Positions 57,974 through 64,000 of a DNA stretch of 64,000 bases are shown here, one piece after another (position 1 is the first letter of the stretch; every line of letters begins with the position of its first letter). Source of the DNA: Bradyrhizobium semiaridum (GTDB lineage Bacteria; Pseudomonadota; Alphaproteobacteria; Rhizobiales; Xanthobacteraceae); contig NZ_JAGKJJ010000001.1 of NCBI RefSeq assembly GCF_020329505.1, positions 248,001 to 312,000 on the forward strand, given 5' to 3'. The position numbers and the translations under genes were made by a program. Below the pieces are notes generated by a model that was not told the DNA's origin, made no database searches, and saw nothing but the letters and a program-made list of their open reading frames with translations.

Positions 57974-60262
57974 TTAATCATCCGCCCGGACGTCGGCCTC
58001 GGCGGGCGTCGCGTCGACCGCCGGCCGCGACGTGGCGGCGGGCGGCCGCAGGACGGTCTCGCTCTCGCCGTCGCCAGGAACCGCTGGCGACCAGGGACGG
58101 TCGATGCCGCCGGGCTTGACCGCGTCGATCGCAAAGCCGCCGCCGCTGATGCGGCGCAGCGCCAGCGCGCCGTGGCGCCGCAGCCGCTCGGCATCGATCA
58201 CCGAGGCCGCGCAGCCCTCGGGAGCCGGCCGCGCCGTCACGATCAGCACCGCCCGCTCGCAATCGTCGGCCAGCGCGTCCGGCCGGCTCGCCAGCGCAAC
58301 GATGCCGCCGCCCGCCGCCTGGGTCACGCAGCCGCTGCCGTCGCAGGAGACGCCGACCCCGAGCGAGGGATCGGCCGCCGTCCGCGCATCGGCATCCGCC
58401 GCCAGCCACTCCTTGACCAGAAACGCATCCTTGCCGCCGTGCATCAGATGCAGCCGCCCGTCGCCGCCGCGAACCGCGACGTTGCGGCCGTCGGCGGAGA
58501 TCAGCACGTCCGGTTGCGGCGCCCGCACCGCCCAGACCAGCGCCACCACGAGCAGGGCCACGCCGGACCAGCGCAGCGGCGTGCGCAGCAGCCCTAGCAG
58601 GATGATCCCCGCGCTCGCCGCGATCAGCGGCCCGCTGCCGAACGCCGCCATCCGGCCGACCGCACCGGGCAGCGCGGCGACCCATTGTGTCACCACGATC
58701 ATCCAGTCGATGCCGATGCCCATGATCGCCCAGAACACGCCGTCGAACCCGAACGGCATCGCGACCAGCCCGAGCAGGCCCGCCGGCATCACGATCGCCG
58801 ACACCACCGGCATCGCCGCGAGATTGGCGAGCAGCCCATAGGGCGTCACCCGGTGGAAGTGGAACGCGGCATAGGGCGTGGTGGCGAGCCCCGCGACCAG
58901 CGAGGCCAGCACCAGCACCGCGAGCTCGCGCCCGCCCCACAGCGCGACACGCGCGGTCACCGAATGGTCCGGTGATGCGAGCAGGCTCGGCATCCCGATC
59001 TGCACCAGCGCCACCAGGCCCAGCGTCGCCGCGAACGACATCTGGAAGCTCGGATGCACCAGCGCCTCCGGCGCGATCGCGAGCACGATCAGGGCGGCGA
59101 CCGCGAGCGTCCGGAACGTGATCGCGCGGCGATCGACCATGACAGCGATCAGCACCACCGCCGTCATGAAAAAGGATCGCTGCGTCGCGACCTCCGCGCC
59201 CGACAGCAACAGATAAAACGCCGCGGCAACCAGCGCGGCCCCGGCCGCCCATTTCTTGATCGGATGCCCCGCGCTCAGCGCCGGAAACAGCGCAAGCAGC
59301 GCGCGCACCGCAAAGAACACCACGCCCGCGACGACCGCCATGTGATAGCCGGAGATCGACAGCACATGGCCGAGCCCGGAGATGAACATCGCATCGTTGA
59401 CCGGCGGCGAGATCGCATCGCGCCGTCCGGTGAGCAGCGCGGTCGCGATCGCGCGCTGGTCGCCATCGAGCGCGGTGCGGATCCGCGCATCGATAGCGTC
59501 GCGCAGGCCCTGCATGGTCGCAGCGTAACGCAGCTTCCAGCCGCCGCTCGCCGGCGGCTCGGTGGTCTTGACCGCGCCCATCACGAAGCCGGAGGCGCCG
59601 ATGCCCTGGAAATACAGGTCGCGGCCGAAATCATAGGAGCCCGGCCGCTGCGGCCCGAGCGGCGGCAGCAGCCGCGCCTTCAATTCGACGAAGCTGCCGA
59701 CCTCGGGCGCGGTGCCCTTCCGTACCGAGAGCCGCACGCGCTCCAGCTTTGTCGTATCGCGCGGGCTCTCCATCGTGACCACGCGCAGCACGAAGCGGTC
59801 GGTCTTCTCCCTGATGTCGCGCGTCTCGACAAAGCCGGTCAGCGACACCGAGAACATCGGCCGAGCCAGCACGCCGTGCGCGATGCGCGCCGTCTTCCAG
59901 GTCGCGGTGGCAAAGCCTGCAGCAGCCGCCGCCAGCAGCACGACGGCCGCGAACATTCTGTGCCGCCGCAGCAGCAGCGCGACCACGCAGAGCGCAATCG
60001 CGACGGTGCCCGCAACCGACAGCATCGGCTCATGCTCGGCCGCGAAATAGAACCCGATGCCGGTGCCGAACGCGACCGGCACCCAAGGCAGTAACCGGCC
60101 GGCGCCCGCCTCCGCGCGCGCCCATTGCCGCAGCGTCTCGATGATCGGCGGCCAGATGCTGGCGGGCGCCGGCACATAGCCGCCGGCCGGCGCAGCCGCG
60201 CGCGGCGGCCACGTCCCCGCATAGCCGCGTTTGCCGCCCGGGGTAATGCCCTGCTCCGCCAT
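57974..60262 (-). CDS. comEC: ComEC/Rec2-family DNA uptake channel protein
   Basis: A 762-residue inner-membrane protein. The N-terminal region has a DUF4131-like segment with transmembrane helices (about 50-115). It is followed by the ComEC competence domain with many helices (ALLTGRRDAIS, SGLGHVLSISGYHMAVVAG, LSGAEVATQRSFFMTAVVL). The C-terminal 170 residues occupy the place of the metallo-beta-lactamase domain but show no HxHxDH motif. ComEC imports single-stranded DNA. No other competence gene is in the window. Confidence 0.88.
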   Translation of the reverse strand: MAEQGITPGGKRGYAGTWPPRAAAPAGGYVPAPASIWPPIIETLRQWARAEAGAGRLLPWVPVAFGTGIGFYFAAEHEPMLSVAGTVAIALCVVALLLRRHRMFAAVVLLAAAAAGFATATWKTARIAHGVLARPMFSVSLTGFVETRDIREKTDRFVLRVVTMESPRDTTKLERVRLSVRKGTAPEVGSFVELKARLLPPLGPQRPGSYDFGRDLYFQGIGASGFVMGAVKTTEPPASGGWKLRYAATMQGLRDAIDARIRTALDGDQRAIATALLTGRRDAISPPVNDAMFISGLGHVLSISGYHMAVVAGVVFFAVRALLALFPALSAGHPIKKWAAGAALVAAAFYLLLSGAEVATQRSFFMTAVVLIAVMVDRRAITFRTLAVAALIVLAIAPEALVHPSFQMSFAATLGLVALVQIGMPSLLASPDHSVTARVALWGGRELAVLVLASLVAGLATTPYAAFHFHRVTPYGLLANLAAMPVVSAIVMPAGLLGLVAMPFGFDGVFWAIMGIGIDWMIVVTQWVAALPGAVGRMAAFGSGPLIAASAGIILLGLLRTPLRWSGVALLVVALVWAVRAPQPDVLISADGRNVAVRGGDGRLHLMHGGKDAFLVKEWLAADADARTAADPSLGVGVSCDGSGCVTQAAGGGIVALASRPDALADDCERAVLIVTARPAPEGCAASVIDAERLRRHGALALRRISGGGFAIDAVKPGGIDRPWSPAVPGDGESETVLRPPAATSRPAVDATPAEADVRADD

Positions 60263-60408
60263 TCCGCTTGCGATCCCTGCCGGGAGACGAAACTAGCGGA
60301 TGGCTCAGACAGCCGACAGGTGAACGGAACCGAAACACTCTACCCGAGGCTGTGAATGTGGTGCGCTCGCCAGAGCTTGCGGCGCAACAACACTACCAGG
60401 GTGTGCGG

Positions 60409-60795
60409 CTAGATCAGCGGCGTCTGCGAGGAGACATGGTGGCAGGCGATCTTCCAGTCGCCGTCCTCGCGCACGATCACCCAGGTGATCTTGACGGCGA
60501 GCGACGGCGCATCGCTGTCGAGGAAGAAGGTTGCGATGCCGGCCATGTTGACGAGGTCGGGGTTCACCCGTTCGGTTCTGACGTCGCTGAACTGCACGCG
60601 CTGGGCGCGCCACCGCGGCAGGCCGCTGAAATAAGATCGAACGCCGTCGCGGCCACGATAGAGCGTCGGGTTCGAGCCGAAGAAGAACGCGCTCTTCGAA
60701 TAGAGCGCAGAGAGCACGTCGGCGTCGAGCTTGCTGAAGCCGGCCGACCATCTGGCGATGGCGGCGGAGGCGATATCGTCGGCTTCGCTTGGCAT
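60409..60795 (-). CDS. NTF2-like / SgcJ-type nuclear transport factor 2 family protein
   Basis: A 128-residue alpha+beta barrel protein. It shows the helix SAAIARWSAGFSKLDADVLSALYS, SNPTLYRGRDGVRSYF and the C-terminal strand KITWVIVREDGDWKIACHH typical of the SnoaL/SgcJ-type NTF2 fold. No signal peptide is seen. The pocket could bind a small ligand, but activity is unknown. It is on the minus strand, 33 bases upstream-distal to the glnS stop, and probably follows glnS in a transcript. Confidence 0.85.
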   Translation of the reverse strand: MPSEADDIASAAIARWSAGFSKLDADVLSALYSKSAFFFGSNPTLYRGRDGVRSYFSGLPRWRAQRVQFSDVRTERVNPDLVNMAGIATFFLDSDAPSLAVKITWVIVREDGDWKIACHHVSSQTPLI

Positions 60796-60828
60796 TGATC
60801 GCCTCCGTTGATGGCCGAATCGGACGCC

Positions 60829-62511
60829 CTAACCCTTGCCGCCCACTTCCTTCGCGAAGGTGTCGCGCAGGCCGATGGTGCGGTTGAACACGAGCTTGTC
60901 CGGCGTCGAATCCGGATCGCGCACGAAATAGCCCTGCCGCTCGAACTGCATTGCATCGGGCGAATTGCTCTCGGCGATCGCCGGCTCGACCCGCGCATCC
61001 GTCAGCACTTCGAGCGACTGCGGATTGAGGTCGGCGGCGAAATTGCCGGCGTCCGGGCTCGGGTTGGCGAACAGCTGGTTGTAGACGCGGATCTCCGCCG
61101 GCTTCGACTGCCCAGCAGACAGCCAGTGCATCGTCGCCTTGACCTTGCGGCCATCGGGCGCGTTGCCGCCCTTGGTCGCGGGATCGTAGGTGCAGCGCAA
61201 TTCGACGATCTCGCCGGCATCGTTCTTCACCACGCCGGTGCACTTGACGAAGTAGGCATAGCGCAGCCGCACCTCGTTGCCGGGCGACAGGCGGAAGAAC
61301 TTCTTCGGCGGGTTCTCCATGAAATCGTCCTGCTCGATATAGAGCTCGCGGCCGAACGCGATCTTGCGGGTGCCGGCCTCCGGATTGTCGGGATGGTTGA
61401 TCGCTTCGAGCTCCTCGACCTGCCCTTCCGGATAGTTCTCGATCACCACCTTGAGCGGCCGCAGCACCGCCATGCGGCGCAGCGCGGTGCGGTTCAGTTC
61501 TTCGCGGATGCAGAATTCGAGCATGCCGACGTCGACCACGCTGTTGGCCTTGGCGACGCCGATGCGCTTGATGAACTCGCGCACCGCGGCCGGCGGCACG
61601 CCGCGCCGCTTCAGCCCGGCGATGGTCGGCATCCGCGGATCGTCCCAGCCCGAGACATGGCCGTCGCGCACGAGCTGGGTCAGCACGCGCTTGGACAGCA
61701 GCGTGTAGGTCAGGTTGAGCCGCGCCATCTCATACTGGCGGGGCTTCGAGGGCACCGGCAGCTTGTCGAGCAGCCACTCATAGAGCGGCCGGTGATCCTC
61801 GAACTCCAGTGTGCAGATCGAATGCGTGATGCCTTCGATGGCGTCCGACTGGCCGTGCGCATAGTCGTAGCTCGGATAGATCGACCAGGCGTCGCCGGTG
61901 CGCGGATGATGCGCGTGTAGGATGCGGTACAGCACGGGGTCGCGCAGATTGATGTTGCCGGACGCCATGTCGATCTTTGCGCGCAGCACGCGGGCGCCGT
62001 TCGGAAACTCGCCGGCTTTCATGCGGCGGAACAGGTCGAGATTCTCCTCCACCGAACGGTCGCGGAACGGCGAGTTCTTGCCCGGCTCGGTCAGCGTGCC
62101 GCGGGCGAGCCGGATCTCCTCCTGCGACTGGTCGTCGACATAGGCGTAGCCGGCCTTGATCAGGCCCTCGGCCCAGTCGTAGAGCTGGTCGAAATAGTCG
62201 GAGGCATAGAACAGGTTGTTGCCCCAGTCATAGCCGAGCCAGTGCACGTCGGCCTGGATCGAGTCGATGTATTCCTGTTCCTCCTTGGTCGGATTGGTAT
62301 CGTCGAAGCGCAGATTGCACTGGCCGCCGAACTCCTGGGCAATGCCGAAGTTCAGGGCAATCGACTTGGCGTGGCCGATATGCAGATAGCCGTTCGGCTC
62401 CGGCGGGAAGCGCGTCACGATCCGGCTGTGCTTGTGGGAGGAGAGATCGGCCTGGACGATGTCGCGGATGAAGTCGCGCCCTGCCTCTGCCGTCGCCGTG
62501 TCGTTCGTCAT
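60829..62511 (-). CDS. glnS: Glutaminyl-tRNA synthetase
   Basis: A 560-residue class I synthetase charging tRNA-Gln. The HIGH-type motif is in [16 protein letters not shown] (about 36-51) and the KMSKS-like motif is LLSKRVL. The catalytic PEP-NGY element distinguishes it from GluRS, and the C-terminal anticodon-binding barrels are complete. The ATG at 62511 is used, although a TTG precedes it in frame. GlnRS is scattered in alphaproteobacteria, where many rely on GatCAB. It is divergent from gltX. Confidence 0.94.
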   Translation of the reverse strand: MTNDTATAEAGRDFIRDIVQADLSSHKHSRIVTRFPPEPNGYLHIGHAKSIALNFGIAQEFGGQCNLRFDDTNPTKEEQEYIDSIQADVHWLGYDWGNNLFYASDYFDQLYDWAEGLIKAGYAYVDDQSQEEIRLARGTLTEPGKNSPFRDRSVEENLDLFRRMKAGEFPNGARVLRAKIDMASGNINLRDPVLYRILHAHHPRTGDAWSIYPSYDYAHGQSDAIEGITHSICTLEFEDHRPLYEWLLDKLPVPSKPRQYEMARLNLTYTLLSKRVLTQLVRDGHVSGWDDPRMPTIAGLKRRGVPPAAVREFIKRIGVAKANSVVDVGMLEFCIREELNRTALRRMAVLRPLKVVIENYPEGQVEELEAINHPDNPEAGTRKIAFGRELYIEQDDFMENPPKKFFRLSPGNEVRLRYAYFVKCTGVVKNDAGEIVELRCTYDPATKGGNAPDGRKVKATMHWLSAGQSKPAEIRVYNQLFANPSPDAGNFAADLNPQSLEVLTDARVEPAIAESNSPDAMQFERQGYFVRDPDSTPDKLVFNRTIGLRDTFAKEVGGKG

Positions 62512-62663
62512 CAAAGGGTTCCCTGGAGGAGTCAGGTGGACGTTCTGCCAAATTCGTGCGGTCCGGCCAAGCCTGCCGGCCGGCCAAATCGTCCAGCTAA
62601 GGCTTTAGTTATGTCCGGTTCCTGCTATACACCACCGCCGTTCACGCATACGCCTTGTTGCTC

Positions 62664-64000
62664 ATGACCAATTCCGTCGTCACCCGCTTCGCCCCCTCGC
62701 CGACCGGCTTCCTCCATATCGGCGGTGGCCGCACCGCGCTGTTCAACTGGCTGTTCGCCCGGAAGCACGGCGGCAAGATGCTGCTGCGGATCGAGGACAC
62801 TGACCGCGAGCGCTCCACCAAGGAGGCGATCGACGCCATCTTGGACGGCTTGCGGTGGCTCGAGCTCGATTGGGACGGCGAGGTGATCTACCAGTTCAGC
62901 CGCGCCGCCCGCCACCGCGAGGTCGCCGAGAGCCTGCTCGCCGCCGGGCGCGCCTATTACTGCTACGCCTCTCCGGAGGAGCTCTCGGCGATGCGCGAGA
63001 AGGCGCGCGCCGAGGGCCGCACCCGCCTCTATGACGGCATGTGGCGCGACCGCGATCCGGCGACGGCGCCATCAGGCATCAAGCCGACCATCCGCCTGAA
63101 GGCGCCGCAGACCGGCGAGACCGTGATCGAGGATCAGGTGCAGGGCCGCGTGGTCTGGCAGAACGAGAACCTCGACGATCTCGTCCTGCTGCGCGGCGAC
63201 GGCACCCCGACGTACATGCTCGCCGTCGTGGTCGACGACCACGACATGGGCGTCACCCACATCATCCGCGGCGACGATCATCTGATCAACGCGGCGCGCC
63301 AGAAGCAGATCTACGACGCGCTGGAGTGGGAGCTGCCGAGCATGTCCCACATTCCGCTGATCCACGGCCCGGACGGCTCGAAGTTGTCGAAGCGTCACGG
63401 CGCGCTCGGCGTCGACGCCTACCGTGCGCTCGGCTACCTGCCGGCGGCGCTGCGCAACTACCTGGTCCGGCTCGGCTGGAGCCACGGCGATCAGGAGATC
63501 TTTTCGACCCAGGAGATGATCGACGCGTTCGACCTCTCCGGCGTCGGCCGCTCCGCGGCGCGGTTCGATTTCGCCAAGCTGGAGAACCTCAACGGTCACT
63601 ATATCCGCCAGAGCGACGATCAATCCCTCGTGACCCAGTTCGAGAGCGTGCTGGACTATATTCCCGAGGGTGCGGCGCTGAAGGCCAAGCTCAACGACAC
63701 CACGCGTGCGCAATTGCTGCGCGCGATGCCGAATCTAAAGGAACGCGCCAAGACGCTGATCGAGCTGATCTCGGGCGCCTATTTCATCTTCGCCGACCGC
63801 CCGCTCGAACTCGACCCGAAGGCTGCGGCGCTGCTGACGCCGGAAGCGCGCGCCCTGATCGGCCGGCTGCGCACCGCGCTCGACGCCGTGACCGACTGGA
63901 CCGCGGAGACCACCGAGACCGCCATGCGGAATTTCGCCGAGCAGAACAATCTGAAACTCGGCGCGGTCGCCCAGCCGCTGCGGGTGGCGCTAACCGGACG
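62664..64000 (+). CDS. gltX: Glutamyl-tRNA synthetase (3' end cut by window)
   Basis: The first 445 codons from the ATG at 62664, with no stop before the window edge; about 30 residues are missing. The HIGH-like motif is in [14 protein letters not shown] (12-25) and the KMSKS-like motif is KLSKRHG near 239. The discriminating element RIEDTDRER is present. It charges tRNA-Glu and possibly supplies Glu-tRNA for other pathways. It is divergent from glnS with 152 bases between the starts. Confidence 0.95.
   Translation, partial: MTNSVVTRFAPSPTGFLHIGGGRTALFNWLFARKHGGKMLLRIEDTDRERSTKEAIDAILDGLRWLELDWDGEVIYQFSRAARHREVAESLLAAGRAYYCYASPEELSAMREKARAEGRTRLYDGMWRDRDPATAPSGIKPTIRLKAPQTGETVIEDQVQGRVVWQNENLDDLVLLRGDGTPTYMLAVVVDDHDMGVTHIIRGDDHLINAARQKQIYDALEWELPSMSHIPLIHGPDGSKLSKRHGALGVDAYRALGYLPAALRNYLVRLGWSHGDQEIFSTQEMIDAFDLSGVGRSAARFDFAKLENLNGHYIRQSDDQSLVTQFESVLDYIPEGAALKAKLNDTTRAQLLRAMPNLKERAKTLIELISGAYFIFADRPLELDPKAAALLTPEARALIGRLRTALDAVTDWTAETTETAMRNFAEQNNLKLGAVAQPLRVALTG

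Overview
The window is high-GC alphaproteobacterial chromosome. Gene content, protein sequences, codon use and the interspersed palindromic repeats fit Bradyrhizobium or a close relative (Nitrobacteraceae). I see no tRNA, rRNA, CRISPR array, transposase, integrase or phage gene. The first gene (idonate-dehydrogenase-like) and the last (gltX) are cut by the window edges.

Layout. 1-5347: a sugar-acid catabolic locus. A minus-strand operon (enolase-superfamily dehydratase, SDR, zinc alcohol dehydrogenase) diverges from a GntR regulator and an MFS transporter, with a palindromic candidate operator between them. 5416-14222: an ExoR-like Sel1 protein overlapping ilvD, a frameshifted SMP-30 gene, a soluble lytic transglycosylase, a Bug-type solute receptor and a threonine-synthase-like enzyme. 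14225-20223: the pyruvate dehydrogenase operon pdhA-pdhB-DUF5076-pdhC-two tiny membrane proteins-lpdA. 20383-40254: the minus-strand housekeeping series ftsB, eno, kdsA, pyrG, secG, tpiA. It is repeatedly interrupted by other genes: FMN reductase, ddl and an MDR oxidoreductase; queF; a GH5 glycosidase and a Wzz/GumC-like protein; an MFS pump; a PAAR-like exported protein; a two-component system and a Pmt-like methyltransferase; an XRE-cupin regulator and a GNAT enzyme.

40492-64000: ppiD-like, trpD, trpC and moaC on the plus strand. A roughly 9.8 kb block follows: a GGDEF-EAL protein, ctpA, an old yellow enzyme, a ferric-reductase-like membrane protein with an intradiol-dioxygenase-like partner, a methyltransferase and a HAD phosphatase. 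Then come moeA, lexA (with an upstream GAAC-N7-GAAC SOS box), two small hypothetical genes, comEC, an NTF2-like protein, glnS and gltX.

Central metabolism (eno, tpiA, pdhABC/lpdA), envelope biogenesis (kdsA, ddl, slt, secG, ppiD, ctpA), translation (glnS, gltX), tryptophan and molybdenum-cofactor synthesis dominate. The most notable points are two single-base frameshifts (SMP-30 gene and the ctpA signal region), an exported PAAR-like protein with three 27-residue repeats and no type VI genes, a Wzz-kinase fusion whose kinase half lacks the P-loop, the tiny membrane proteins inside the pdh operon, and several palindromic repeat families, some of which supply stop codons of neighbouring genes. 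I did not find a clearly new multi-gene system.
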